Source: Nocardia macrotermitis
GTDB taxonomy: Bacteria > Actinomycetota > Actinomycetes > Mycobacteriales > Mycobacteriaceae
NCBI RefSeq assembly: GCF_009604405.1
Contig: NZ_WEGK01000028.1
Coordinates: 1-58,566 of the forward strand
Direction of reading: 5' to 3'
Length of the DNA: 58,566 nt
Shown: piece by piece, positions 7,748-16,475 of the stretch
How positions within the stretch are numbered: position 1 is the first letter of the stretch
Layout of the letters: each line of letters opens with the position of its first letter
Notes under the pieces: model-generated
Told to the model about the DNA's origin: nothing
What the model saw: the letters and a program-made list of their open reading frames with translations, nothing else
The model's database searches: none
Program-made: the position numbers and the translations under genes

Positions 7748-9190
7748 ATGCCCGACAACCGAATTCCACCGCGCGGCCCGCTGGACGGGATCACCGTGGT
7801 GACCCTGGAACAGGCCGTGGCCGCGCCGCTGGCGACCCGGCAGCTCGCCGATCTGGGCGCGCGGGTGGTGAAGATCGAACGTCCCGGCGGCGATTTCGCC
7901 CGACGTTACGACAAGGCCGTCGACGGGGAGTCCAGTTACTTCGTCTGGCTCAATCGCGGCAAGGAGAGCGTCGAGCTGGATGTGAAGCAGCCCGGCGATC
8001 GACGCCTGCTGGATGCCATGCTGGCGGGCGCGGATGTGTTCGTGCAGAACCTGATTCCCGGTGCCGCCGAACGTCTCGGCCTGGACGCGGCGACCCTGCG
8101 CGCGAGCCGCCCCGAGCTGATCCACTGCTCGATCTCCGGCTACGGACCGGAGGGCCCCTATCGCGACAAGAAGGCGTACGACCTACTGCTGCAATGCGAA
8201 ACCGGATTGGTGATGTCCACCGGAACTCCGGACGTCCCGGCGAAGGCGGGCGCTTCCTTCGCCGATATCGCCACCGGAATGTACGCCTACAGCGGTATTC
8301 TCACCGCGCTCTACGACCGCACGCACACCGGAACCGGTGCGAGCCTGCACGTGGCGATGATCGACGCGCTGGGGGAGTGGATGAGCCAGCCCGCCTACTT
8401 CTCCTACGGCGAACCGGCCCCGCGCCGCACCGCCGCCAAACACCCCTCGATCTCGCCGTACGGCCCCTATCGAACCGCGGATGGCACTGTGTTCCTGGGT
8501 ATCCAGAACGAACGCGAATGGGCGTCGCTGTGCCGCGGGGTGCTGGGCCGCCCGGAACTCGAACACGATCCGCGTTTCGGCACCAACCCCGATCGCGTCG
8601 TCCACGACGCGGAGCTGACCGAACTGCTCGAGACGGAATTCGCCACCCGCGACACCGACGCGGTCCTGGAATTACTCGACCACGCCGGTATCGCCAACGC
8701 CCGCATGCGCACCCCCGCCGAATTCACCCGGCACCCTCAGCTGACCGCTCGCGATCGCTGGCGCACGGTCGACATCCCAGGCGGAAATATGCGCGCGCTG
8801 GTCCCACCGGTCGAATCCGACACCTGGCGGCCCGTGATGGGCGCGGTGCCCCGCCCCGGGCAGCACACCGCCGCTCTGTATGCGGAATTCCTCTCCCCGG
8901 CAAGCGAATCAGACTCTCTGACAGGCGAATCGGATGCGACGACAGCCGGGGCGGATGCGACGACAGCCGGGGCGGATGCGACGGCAGCCGGGGCGGATGC
9001 GACGGCAGCCGGGGCGGGTGCAACGGCAGTCGGATCGGGTGCGATGGCAGCTGGGTCGGGTGTGACGGCAGTCGAATCGGGTGCGATGGCAGACGAGCTG
9101 GATGCCACGACAGGCGGGTCGGGTGCGATGACAGCCGCGCCCGATGCCGCGACAGGCGACTCCGAACGGGTGCACGATGGCCGGCACTGA
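7748..9190 (+). CDS. Family III CoA-transferase with C-terminal heptad-repeat tail
   Basis: The ATG at 7748 directly follows the dehydrogenase stop. Residues 1-385 are a full family III CoA-transferase, with LDGITVVTLEQAVAAPLATR at the N-terminus, ARVVKIERPGGDFARRYD, and catalytic Asp173 in FADIATG. The product is 480 residues, about 90 longer than usual. The excess is a low-complexity tail made of 7-residue units related to DATTAGA (residues 396-472), encoded by 21-bp tandem repeats, ending in SERVHDGRH. The tail is rich in Ala, Gly, Thr, Ser and Asp and should be unstructured. The catalytic part looks intact. Either the tail has a function or a repeat expansion has read through the original stop. 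Confidence 0.88.
   Translation: MPDNRIPPRGPLDGITVVTLEQAVAAPLATRQLADLGARVVKIERPGGDFARRYDKAVDGESSYFVWLNRGKESVELDVKQPGDRRLLDAMLAGADVFVQNLIPGAAERLGLDAATLRASRPELIHCSISGYGPEGPYRDKKAYDLLLQCETGLVMSTGTPDVPAKAGASFADIATGMYAYSGILTALYDRTHTGTGASLHVAMIDALGEWMSQPAYFSYGEPAPRRTAAKHPSISPYGPYRTADGTVFLGIQNEREWASLCRGVLGRPELEHDPRFGTNPDRVVHDAELTELLETEFATRDTDAVLELLDHAGIANARMRTPAEFTRHPQLTARDRWRTVDIPGGNMRALVPPVESDTWRPVMGAVPRPGQHTAALYAEFLSPASESDSLTGESDATTAGADATTAGADATAAGADATAAGAGATAVGSGAMAAGSGVTAVESGAMADELDATTGGSGAMTAAPDAATGDSERVHDGRH
8912..9163 (+). repeat. 21-bp tandem repeat, about 12 degenerate copies, in coding sequence
   Basis: Units start at 8912 (very degenerate) and then at 8933 and every 21 bp to 9143. The copies at 8933, 8954, 8975 and 8996 are nearly identical (gatgcgacgacagccggggc type) and later copies diverge progressively. 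Each unit is seven codons, so copy-number change keeps the frame. Confidence 0.9.
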
Positions 9191-9345
9191 CTCCCACGCG
9201 ACGCTCCGGATCACATCCTCCCGCGCGACGCCAGGGCCGAACGTCACAGCCGCACTCGACCCTATCCGCGCTGGTCCAAGCGGTATTCAAAGATCTTGGT
9301 TGAGAGCCTTGTCACATCAGCGGTAGTCGTTCTATCGTAGTGACC

Positions 9346-9369
9346 AACCTACTTGAGAGTTAGTAGGTT
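9346..9369. promoter_or_regulatory. Perfect dyad aacctact-N8-agtaggtt upstream of 9491 gene
   Basis: The perfect 8-bp arms lie at 9346-9353 and 9362-9369. The site is in the 300-bp gap (9191-9490), which otherwise holds no gene I can support, and about 120 bp before the next start codon. A similar ACCTACT dyad lies before the TetR gene at 27373. Confidence 0.55.
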
Positions 9370-9490
9370 TGCTTCGAGGAGGAATACGGTGCAGCCCGCC
9401 GTCAGGCTCCTCCCACCCGGCTCGACCGGGACCTGACGCCGACCGTCGAGGCGGCGAAGACTTGGCACTCATCAACCGGATGGAACACAT

Positions 9491-10207
9491 ATGGTTGCTC
9501 GAACCCTCGATACCGTCGAACCCGGTGTGCGCGCGATCCGCTCGGCCGCCGACGCCCGCGCCCACGCCTGTCGGCACCGGCTGCGGTACCGGGTGGCGAT
9601 TTTCGCGTCGAACGTCATCGATGCCGTGCACTCGGTGGGCGGCTGGGTTTTCGATCGGACGATGGCGGGCTGGGAGGTCACCGTCATGGTGCCGGATCTG
9701 GTGAATCCGGCGCCGCTGCAACTCCTGGGTGCGATCGTGCTGAATCTGGAGGACGCGCTCGGTTCCCCGCCGAATCCCGCGCCCATCTGGCCGCACGAAC
9801 TCGTCGTGGCCGCAACGGTATTCGACTCCGACGACCGGGTGCGCGCGGGCGTGACGGCCAATCTCGAGGCCCATGCCGAGGAGATCATGTTCTGGGGCCG
9901 GTGCGACGGACGCGCGCGCGGTATCGAGCACCGGTTGTCCGCGGCCGCGCGGGCGTTCAAGGCCAACGCGCTGACCCTGGCCGGGGAACCGTCCGAATCC
10001 TTCGCCGATGTCGAGACCTTCCACCGCCGCGGTCCGGCGCACGGCGTCACGGGCGATCTGGTGCAGCTGGGATCCCGGCCGCGCGGGCGGGACATCCCGG
10101 TCGATCCGATGAGCCTCGAAATCCGTCCTGAGCAGGACCGTGATGCCGTGGTCATCGACATCACCCGGCGCGCGCGGCGGCTCGCCGCCACCGAATCCGA
10201 CCGATAG
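9491..10207 (+). CDS. Hypothetical protein, actinobacterial
   Basis: This 238-residue protein is not recognised. The middle part, HSVGGWVFDRTMAGWEVTVM followed by PLQLLGAIVLNLEDALG, looks like a mixed alpha/beta core, and the second half holds VTANLEAHAEEIMFWG and an Arg-rich C-terminus (RRARRLAATESD). No signal peptide or long membrane helix is visible. The length and codon usage are those of a real gene, though no strong ribosome site precedes the ATG at 9491. It stands alone between the CoA-transferase and the acyl-CoA ligase, with a palindromic operator candidate 120 bp upstream. Confidence 0.7.
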   Translation: MVARTLDTVEPGVRAIRSAADARAHACRHRLRYRVAIFASNVIDAVHSVGGWVFDRTMAGWEVTVMVPDLVNPAPLQLLGAIVLNLEDALGSPPNPAPIWPHELVVAATVFDSDDRVRAGVTANLEAHAEEIMFWGRCDGRARGIEHRLSAAARAFKANALTLAGEPSESFADVETFHRRGPAHGVTGDLVQLGSRPRGRDIPVDPMSLEIRPEQDRDAVVIDITRRARRLAATESDR

Positions 10208-10235
10208 TTCTCCATTTCCTGTCGATTCGCTCTCG

Positions 10236-10254
10236 AGAACGAGAAGCACGTTCT
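10236..10254. promoter_or_regulatory. Dyad agaacg-N7-cgttct upstream of acyl-CoA ligase gene
   Basis: The arms agaacg (10236-10241) and cgttct (10249-10254) are perfect. A second short dyad, actct-N5-agagt, follows at 10256-10270. The right part resembles half of the KstR consensus (AACACGTTCT) with mismatches, so a KstR-like or other TetR regulator is possible but not shown. Confidence 0.4.
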
Positions 10255-10379
10255 ACTCTCGATTAGAGTCCCACTCTCGGTTTGGGGCTTCGCCGGGACG
10301 AATGCCCGGCGTCTCGTATCACCTCGACGGCGCGGCGGATCGAGCCGCGGACCGTCGTGCAGGGCATTGGAGCTCGACT

Positions 10380-11927
10380 ATGCGTGTCATTCCCCCGGAT
10401 CTGGTCGCACGGTACGAACGCGAGGGGTGGTGGACCGCCGACACCATCGCGGATCTGCTCACCCGAGGACTGGCCGCCGCACCGGACACCGAGTTCCGCG
10501 TGCATTCCGCCGCCCGGCCGTGGACGGGCACCTTCGGCGACGTCGAGCTGGTGGCGCGGCGCCTGGCCGGTGGTCTGCGCGCCCGCGGCGTCAGCGCCGG
10601 GGACACCGTCGCGTTCCAGCTGCCGAACTGGATGGAGGCCGCGGCCGCGTTCTGGGCGGCCTCGCTGCTCGGTGCGGTGGTGGTGCCCATCGTGCACATC
10701 TACGGGCCCCGGGAGGTGCGCCACATTCTCGGCTCGGTCCGGCCGCAGGCATTCCTCACCACCGACCGATTCGGTTCGCGCACTTACGATCCCGAGGTGT
10801 ATGCCGAGGTGCCGGTGGTGGGCGTCGTCGGCGGCAGTGATCCGGACACCGCCTTCGAAGCCCTGCTCGCCGACGAGCCGTGGCGGGAGCGGGCGGCGGT
10901 GGATCCGGCCGGCCCGGTGCTGATCGCCTTCACCTCCGGCACCACCAGCGCGCCCAAGGGCGTCGTCCACAGCCATCGCACCCTGCTGTTCGAAACCCGG
11001 CAGATGACCGCGCGTCGTCCCGCGGACCTGACCCCGCAACTCATCACCGCGCCCGTCGGCCATTTCATCGGCATGCTGAGCGCATTCCTGGTCCCGGTGC
11101 TCGAGGGCAGCACCATCGATATGGTCGACACCTGGAATCCGGCGCAGGTGCTGGACCTGATGACGACGTACGGCATCGCGGTCGGCGGCGGCGTGCCGTA
11201 TTACATGACCAGCCTGATCGATCATCCGAACTTCACCCCCGAACATCTGGCGCTGATCAAATACGCCGGACTGGGCGGTGCGCCGGTGCCGGTCGCGGTC
11301 GTCGAGCGGCTCACGGCGCTGGGGATCGAGGTCGCGCGGTCCTACGGGAGCACCGAACATCCGTCGATGACGGTCTCGGAGTACACCGATTCACGCGACA
11401 AGCGGATCTACACCGACGGCTGCCCCGCGCACGGCGTGGAGGTGCGGGTCACCGAGGACGGCGAAATCCTCAGTCGCGGACCGGATCTGTGCCTGGGCTA
11501 CACCGACGACGCGCTCACCACCGCGCGATTCGACGCCGAGGGCTGGTACCACACCGGCGATATCGCCGCACTCGACGCCGACGGCTACCTCACCATCACC
11601 GACCGCACCACCGACCTGATCATTCGCGGTGGTGAGAACATCAGCGCGCTCGAGGTCGAGGACGTCCTGATCACCATGTCCGGGGTGGCCGAGGCCGCCG
11701 CGGTGGCCGCGCCCGACACCCGGATGGGTGAGCACGTGGCCGCGATCCTGCGGCTGACCGAGGGCGCGTCCGCCCCCACCCTCGAGGATCTGCGCGCGCA
11801 TTTCGCGCATGCCGGTCTGGCCAAACAGAAATGGCCCGAGGAGATGCACATCGTGACCGAATTCCCGCGCACCGCGAGCGGCAAGGTCCAGAAATTCCTG
11901 CTGCGCCGGAATCTGCATTCCGCGTAA
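10380..11927 (+). CDS. AMP-forming acyl-CoA synthetase (ANL superfamily)
   Basis: The ATG at 10380 has ggag 8 bp upstream and gives 515 residues. Core motifs are all present: the phosphate-binding loop LIAFTSGTTSAPKGVVHSH, SYGSTEHPSMT, the hinge region YHTGDIAALDADGYLTITDR and TDLIIRGGENIS, and the catalytic lysine near the C-terminus in PRTASGKVQKFLLR. It activates a carboxylic acid with ATP to acyl-AMP and then acyl-CoA. The sequence resembles cyclohexanecarboxylate/medium-chain ligases more than long-chain FadD enzymes, which is an impression only. The MFS transporter follows 48 bp later, suggesting import then activation of one acid. Confidence 0.9.
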   Translation: MRVIPPDLVARYEREGWWTADTIADLLTRGLAAAPDTEFRVHSAARPWTGTFGDVELVARRLAGGLRARGVSAGDTVAFQLPNWMEAAAAFWAASLLGAVVVPIVHIYGPREVRHILGSVRPQAFLTTDRFGSRTYDPEVYAEVPVVGVVGGSDPDTAFEALLADEPWRERAAVDPAGPVLIAFTSGTTSAPKGVVHSHRTLLFETRQMTARRPADLTPQLITAPVGHFIGMLSAFLVPVLEGSTIDMVDTWNPAQVLDLMTTYGIAVGGGVPYYMTSLIDHPNFTPEHLALIKYAGLGGAPVPVAVVERLTALGIEVARSYGSTEHPSMTVSEYTDSRDKRIYTDGCPAHGVEVRVTEDGEILSRGPDLCLGYTDDALTTARFDAEGWYHTGDIAALDADGYLTITDRTTDLIIRGGENISALEVEDVLITMSGVAEAAAVAAPDTRMGEHVAAILRLTEGASAPTLEDLRAHFAHAGLAKQKWPEEMHIVTEFPRTASGKVQKFLLRRNLHSA

Positions 11928-11975
11928 TTCCCGGCGTCCCTTCGCCGTTCGTTCCATTCCTTCCGGGAGACACCC

Positions 11976-13589
11976 ATGTCCGCAATCGAGACCAGTCCTG
12001 TGCCGGACGACACCGGCGCACCGATCACCCACAGCGCGACCCGACTCGACGACGCCTCCAAATTCCGCATCGGCGTCATACTCACGGTGATCGTCCTCTA
12101 CACCGAGATCTCACCGCTGCAATACACGATGGTCGCCGCCGCATTGCAGAAGATGACCAAGACGTTCCCCACCGTCGGCGGCAATATCAACTGGGCGGTG
12201 ATCATCCTCGGGCTCGTAGGCGCCGCTGCCACACCGGTTCTCGGCAAGGCCAGCGATATCTGGGGTAAGAAACGCATGCTGCTGGTGTGCGGCGGGCTGT
12301 TCCTCATCGGATCGGTGATCTGCGCGCTGACCAGCAACTGGACCATATTCCTGATCGGGCGCGGACTGTCGGCGTTCGCCATTGCCACCCAGTTCATCTC
12401 CTACGGACTGGTGCGAGATCTGTTGCCGCGCAAGTATGTTCCGATCGGGCTCGGCTTCATCGGGACCGGTGTGGGCTTCTCCGGCGTGGCCGCACCGCTG
12501 ATCGGCGGTGTGCTGGTCGATCACTTCGACTGGCGGTCGATGTTCTGGTTCCTGGCGATCTTCACCGTGGTGCTGACTCCGCTGGTGATCTGGCTGGTGC
12601 CGGAAACGACTGTGCGACTGCGGGATCGGATCGATCCGTTCGGCGCGATACTGCTGTCGGGTGGTGCGTTGCTGACGCTGCTGTATCTGGACAACGGGCA
12701 GAACTGGGGCTGGACCCGGGTGAGCAGTCTGCTGTGGCTGATCGTCGGGCTGCTCCTGCTGATGTCCTTCGTCGTGGTCGAACGCCGGGTGGCGCGGCCG
12801 ATCATGGATATGCGGCTGCTGCTCAATCCCAAGGTCAGCATCGTGTTGCTGATGACGGTCATCGGGATCGGGATTACCGCGGTACAACCGCTGGCGCTGG
12901 GGTACATGACGCAGACGCCCGACAGCGCGACGTTGCGCGGGCAGATCGCCGAGGGCACCGCCGCGCACGCGGCGGCGGCGGGACATCCCATACCGCTCAA
13001 CATGATTCGCGTGCTGCTGGATCCCGGGTACAGCTACGGCAACGGGTACGGCATGGTGCAGTACGCGGTGCACATCGGCATGTGGGCCGGGGCGATCGGG
13101 ATGGTCGTGGGTCCCTTCGCCGGAGTGCTGATCCGCCGGATCGGTGGACGGCTACCGTCGATCATTGCCTTCGCGTTGTTGACGGTGTCGGCGATCGGGT
13201 TCGCTGTTTCGGATTACAGCGTGGTCACCTATCTGGTGTTGTACGGGCTGTCCGGTATCGCGTTCGGGTTCCTGTATGCCGCGTTGCCGTCGCTCATCGT
13301 CGAGGCGGTGCCGCCGGAGCAGCAGGGGATCAGCAGTGGAATGCTCGGTGTGACAATGAGTTTGGGTACCGGGGCGGCGATGGCGGTGACCACGGCGCTG
13401 TTGAACAACAATCCGGTTGTCGCGCATATCGACGTCGCGGGTCATACGACGACGCAGGTGATTCCGCAGGTGTTCGCCGATCGTGGGTATACCGACAGTT
13501 TCTGGGTGATGGTCGGGACTACCGCTGTTGCCCTGGTGATCGCGGTGTTGATGCGGCACGGGCGTAAACCGGCTACGGGCGGAGAGTGA
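11976..13589 (+). CDS. MFS transporter (DHA2-like, about 14 membrane segments)
   Basis: The 537-residue integral membrane protein starts with a short hydrophilic leader and then has many hydrophobic segments. The loop VLGKASDIWGKKRMLLVCGG carries the MFS motif A form (G-x3-D-x2-G-x-(K/R)-(K/R)). Segment GFIGTGVGFSGVAAPLIGG resembles motif C of drug/H+ antiporters, so export is possible as well as import. A polar insertion (SATLRGQIAEGTAAHAAAA, near 310-335) lies between membrane segments. A ribosome site (gggagacaccc) precedes the ATG. The upstream acyl-CoA ligase suggests that the cargo may be an organic acid. Confidence 0.88.
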   Translation: MSAIETSPVPDDTGAPITHSATRLDDASKFRIGVILTVIVLYTEISPLQYTMVAAALQKMTKTFPTVGGNINWAVIILGLVGAAATPVLGKASDIWGKKRMLLVCGGLFLIGSVICALTSNWTIFLIGRGLSAFAIATQFISYGLVRDLLPRKYVPIGLGFIGTGVGFSGVAAPLIGGVLVDHFDWRSMFWFLAIFTVVLTPLVIWLVPETTVRLRDRIDPFGAILLSGGALLTLLYLDNGQNWGWTRVSSLLWLIVGLLLLMSFVVVERRVARPIMDMRLLLNPKVSIVLLMTVIGIGITAVQPLALGYMTQTPDSATLRGQIAEGTAAHAAAAGHPIPLNMIRVLLDPGYSYGNGYGMVQYAVHIGMWAGAIGMVVGPFAGVLIRRIGGRLPSIIAFALLTVSAIGFAVSDYSVVTYLVLYGLSGIAFGFLYAALPSLIVEAVPPEQQGISSGMLGVTMSLGTGAAMAVTTALLNNNPVVAHIDVAGHTTTQVIPQVFADRGYTDSFWVMVGTTAVALVIAVLMRHGRKPATGGE

Positions 13590-13595
13590 CGGAAA

Positions 13596-13621
13596 GAGCT
13601 GCCGTCCTCGGGCGGCAGCTC
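13596..13621 (+). terminator. Hairpin after MFS gene
   Basis: The arms gagctgccg (13596-13604) and cggcagctc (13613-13621) are perfect 9-bp complements with an 8-base loop, 7 bp after the MFS stop codon. Confidence 0.65.
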
Positions 13622-13636
13622 TACTGTATCGAATAG

Positions 13637-13670
13637 TGCTGTGCCCGTTCGTATTAGAACGGGCACAGCA
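13637..13670. terminator. Strong hairpin with T-run between convergent units
   Basis: The 14-bp perfect arms tgctgtgcccgttc (13637-13650) and gaacgggcacagca (13657-13670) surround a 6-base loop and are followed by tttta on the plus strand. It overlaps the end region of the minus-strand operon (stop at 13673), so it can end both the MFS transcript and the 12-gene operon. Confidence 0.8.
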
Positions 13671-13672
13671 TT

Positions 13673-14701
13673 TTATACGCCGAGCAGATCCAGGCTGCGA
13701 TGACGTTCGACCGCGCGGGCGAGACGGTCGGTGAGATGTTCGATGATCGGGCGGTCGACCGCGCGGGTGATCGCCCACATGAACAGGCCGTAGGGCAGGA
13801 GTGCGCGATACAGCCACCAGGCGCGGTCGCGGTCGGGCGGGGTGACGCCGTGGGCGGCCAGGCGGTCTCGGTAGCGGTCGACCAGTTCGCGTTCGTGTTC
13901 GGCGAGGTCGTCCGGGTGCAGGACGGTCGCCAGATGGTAGGCGACGTCCAGGGCCCAGACTCCGTGCTGCACGACCTGCCAGTCGATCAAACCCGGACTG
14001 CCGTCGGGGAATTGGTAGATATTGCCGGTGTGCAGATCGCCGTGCACGAGGCAGGTGCCTGCCTCCTGGGACAGTGCGCCGATCGTGCCCATCGCCGCGA
14101 TGAGCCGGTCGGCGCTGTGCGTCTTCGTCGAGATCGCCTGTGCGCGGCCGTCATCGAGCTGGGATTGCAGTTGATCGACGGTCAGGTATTTTGACAGCGA
14201 GACCGGGCGAGGCGGGAAATTCCCTTCCAGCACAGGGAGTTTCCCATTCCAGGTTGCCGCGTGCAGGGCCGCGAGCTGATCGAGTGTGGCCGCGGCCTGC
14301 TCGGCTCCGTATCCGACGCGCGGATCCAGGAAATGGGCTCCGGCGGCGACCAGATCGTGCATCACCACCAGCGCGTGGCCGGTGTCTTCGTCTACGGCGG
14401 CATGGACGCACGGTGGGGTTCGAAGCGGGAGATGATGGGCGACAAGGGAATAGAAGTCGGCCTCGGTGCGGGTGCCGCGGCGGAGTGCGGGATTGAAATA
14501 GCCTTTCGCGCACAAGGCCGTGGGTGCGTCGGTCGGCTCGGCGTACTCGACCCGGAAACGTACCTTCGTGGCCACGGTTTCCAGCCGCTCGACGACCTCG
14601 GTACCGGTCACGACGGCCCCGGAATACTTCGCGCCCAACAGTTCGGTGAGCCATTGCGGTGAGAGCACCACCGCCTCGTCGTAAGGTGCGGTGTTCTTCA
14701 T
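13673..14701 (-). CDS. Aminoglycoside-phosphotransferase-like kinase family protein (last operon gene)
   Basis: The 342-residue product has the APH/ChoK-like kinase fold: catalytic loop LVHGDLHTGNIYQF (H-G-D-x4-N) and the metal-binding Asp in GLIDWQVVQHG. In actinobacterial catabolic clusters such proteins are usually linked to CoA metabolism rather than drug resistance, and some are fused to acyl-CoA dehydrogenases (ACAD10/FadE36 type, acting on 4-hydroxyacids). A role as hydroxyacyl kinase is therefore plausible. The ATG overlaps the upstream phosphotransferase stop by 4 bp (ATGA), showing translational coupling. It closes the 12-gene operon just before a strong terminator. Confidence 0.82.
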   Translation of the reverse strand: MKNTAPYDEAVVLSPQWLTELLGAKYSGAVVTGTEVVERLETVATKVRFRVEYAEPTDAPTALCAKGYFNPALRRGTRTEADFYSLVAHHLPLRTPPCVHAAVDEDTGHALVVMHDLVAAGAHFLDPRVGYGAEQAAATLDQLAALHAATWNGKLPVLEGNFPPRPVSLSKYLTVDQLQSQLDDGRAQAISTKTHSADRLIAAMGTIGALSQEAGTCLVHGDLHTGNIYQFPDGSPGLIDWQVVQHGVWALDVAYHLATVLHPDDLAEHERELVDRYRDRLAAHGVTPPDRDRAWWLYRALLPYGLFMWAITRAVDRPIIEHLTDRLARAVERHRSLDLLGV

Positions 14702-15768
14702 CGAATCACCTCGGGCACAACGAGATCAGCCAACTCACACGCGTGATGCAGATACGAGAAGTGCCGGGTACTGGTAGCCGCCATCGGCGGCAGCGAACGA
14801 CGGCTGTGCAGGCTCAGCAGCCCGACCTTCAACCGGGCGAACACCTCGTGCCAATGCAGCTCATCCGTTGCGCGGCCGGTGGATTCGGCCCACAGCGCGA
14901 TCGTCTCCTCGCGAGTGCCCAGACCCTCGAGACGCGGTATGCCCTGCCCCGCCGACAGCGATTCGTCGAACAGCAGCCACCAGGCCAGATCGGCCACGGG
15001 TCCGGCGAGTGAGACCTGCTCCCAGTCCATCACGCCGAGCACCCGGAAGTCGTTGTCGTACATGATGTTCCCGATCCGGGCATCACCCCAGGACAGTCCG
15101 GGCGCGCAGGTGCGCGGCCGATGCGCCTCGAGCCACTCGAACAACGCCACCGCCACCTCCGGGGTCTTCTCCCCGAAAGCCCAGTCCGCGTAGGCATGCC
15201 AGTACGACAGCTGCTGCTCGTCCCCCGACGCACCGTGCTCGGGCCGGTCCACGAACGCCACCTGCGCGACCGGCACCCGATGGATCGCGGCCAGCTGCCG
15301 CATCGAGTCCTCCCACAGCGTCCGGCGTTGCGCGACAGTGGCTTCGAACAGCCACCCCGAGGCGTTGTACACCGGCATACTCACCGGCACCCGCCCCCGC
15401 ATGCGCCGCATCACATAGAACGGCCTGCCCAGGATCATGGGATCGGATTCGAACCAGAGTGGTTCGGGCACACGGACTTCGGAGCTTCCGAACAGCGCGT
15501 GCAGAATGTCGTATTGCAGCCGGAACCGGGGTTCGTAGTACATCTGATGTTCCGGACCGGGGGAGATCCGCACGGCGTAGTCCTCGGTGCGGCCACCGGC
15601 GTGCGCGCGGATCAGCAGGGTTTCGTTGGACGCGCCCGCACCCTTGGGATAACCGGGCGGATCGATCTCGACCCGCGCCACCTCGAGCCGCGCGGCCAGC
15701 CAGGGGCGCAGGGCTTCCAGGGCGGCGTCGAGATCACGGCCTTTGGAAAATACGGGTGCTTGCTCCAT
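14698..15768 (-). CDS. Phosphotransferase family protein (APH/FadE36-like kinase)
   Basis: The 356-residue product has the kinase catalytic loop SWGDARIGNIMYDND, where Gly-Asp-x4-Asn is kept but the usual His is replaced by Trp, and the metal-binding VMDWEQVSLAGPVADLAW. The N-terminal RLEVARVEIDPP and GAGASNETLLIRA form the glycine-rich region. It overlaps the next kinase gene by 4 bp and starts 12 bp after the TetR gene. Two adjacent kinases of this family may form a pair or act on successive intermediates. The His-to-Trp change in the catalytic loop is common in this subgroup as far as I recall, so it is not taken as inactivation. Confidence 0.82.
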   Translation of the reverse strand: MEQAPVFSKGRDLDAALEALRPWLAARLEVARVEIDPPGYPKGAGASNETLLIRAHAGGRTEDYAVRISPGPEHQMYYEPRFRLQYDILHALFGSSEVRVPEPLWFESDPMILGRPFYVMRRMRGRVPVSMPVYNASGWLFEATVAQRRTLWEDSMRQLAAIHRVPVAQVAFVDRPEHGASGDEQQLSYWHAYADWAFGEKTPEVAVALFEWLEAHRPRTCAPGLSWGDARIGNIMYDNDFRVLGVMDWEQVSLAGPVADLAWWLLFDESLSAGQGIPRLEGLGTREETIALWAESTGRATDELHWHEVFARLKVGLLSLHSRRSLPPMAATSTRHFSYLHHACELADLVVPEVIR

Positions 15769-15780
15769 TGCGCGGCACCA

Positions 15781-16461
15781 TTACCTCTCGGGGAGATGGC
15801 CGCCGAAGGCGGCCAGACAGAATGACCACAGCCGCTCGCCGATCTCGCCGGTATCGGCGGGCGTGGGCGCGAAGGCGTAGTGGTGGTACACCGACATGAC
15901 GAGTTTGGTCGCCAGCCACGCGTCGGCGGCCGGATCGGCGGAGTGCAGCAGTTGCTGCTGCGTGGCGGTGCGCAGTTCCTGTTCGATCAGATCGGCGAAG
16001 GACTGATTGGCGCCGGCCATCTCGGTCGGGAACAGCTGATACAGCCGCCAGTGCTCGGCGGTGATGAATCGCGGTGCGGCGCGGTGGGTGCCGTCCAGCG
16101 AACGCAGCGTCGAGGAGATGTAGAAACGCAAGCGGGACACCGGATCCGGGATGTCCCGCGCGGCCTCGGCGAGCCGGGCCGACGCCTCGATCAGGAAGTC
16201 CTCGAACACCGCGAGCAGCAGTTGATCCTTGCTCGCGAAATGCCGGTAGAACGTCTGCAACGCGATACCGGCCTCCTTGGACAGCTGCTGGGTGGTGAAA
16301 CCCGAACCCTCGGTCTCGAGCAGGCGGCGGGCCGCGGCGACGATGGTCTGCGCCTGTTCGATACTGCGGATGCGCGACCGTTGCACCGAACGGGACCGCG
16401 CCGCGGCGCGATCGGCCCATGCGGGGGTGTCGTGCGCGACCGAGGATTCCGAGTCGACCAC
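15781..16461 (-). CDS. TetR family transcriptional regulator embedded in the catabolic operon
   Basis: The GTG at 16461 follows aaaggcagg and gives 226 residues; longer in-frame starts run over the upstream gene. The DNA-binding part is IVAAARRLLETEGSGFTTQQ, LSKEAGIALQTFYRHFASKDQ, at about 30-75. It lies 14 bp after the Ddn-like gene and 12 bp before a kinase gene, so it is made with the operon. It is a natural candidate for the repressor that reads the 15-bp dyad before this operon (24748-24762), but the TetR protein encoded at 27373 competes for that role. Confidence 0.85.
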   Translation of the reverse strand: MVDSESSVAHDTPAWADRAAARSRSVQRSRIRSIEQAQTIVAAARRLLETEGSGFTTQQLSKEAGIALQTFYRHFASKDQLLLAVFEDFLIEASARLAEAARDIPDPVSRLRFYISSTLRSLDGTHRAAPRFITAEHWRLYQLFPTEMAGANQSFADLIEQELRTATQQQLLHSADPAADAWLATKLVMSVYHHYAFAPTPADTGEIGERLWSFCLAAFGGHLPER

Positions 16462-16475
16462 TGCGGACCTGCCTT

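Noticed and set aside
8194..9303. Alternative frame through the 21-bp repeats giving a Cys-Asp-rich repeat protein
   Set aside because: A second frame is open only because the 21-bp repeat lacks stops in several frames; the CoA-transferase frame runs without break from a well supported start.
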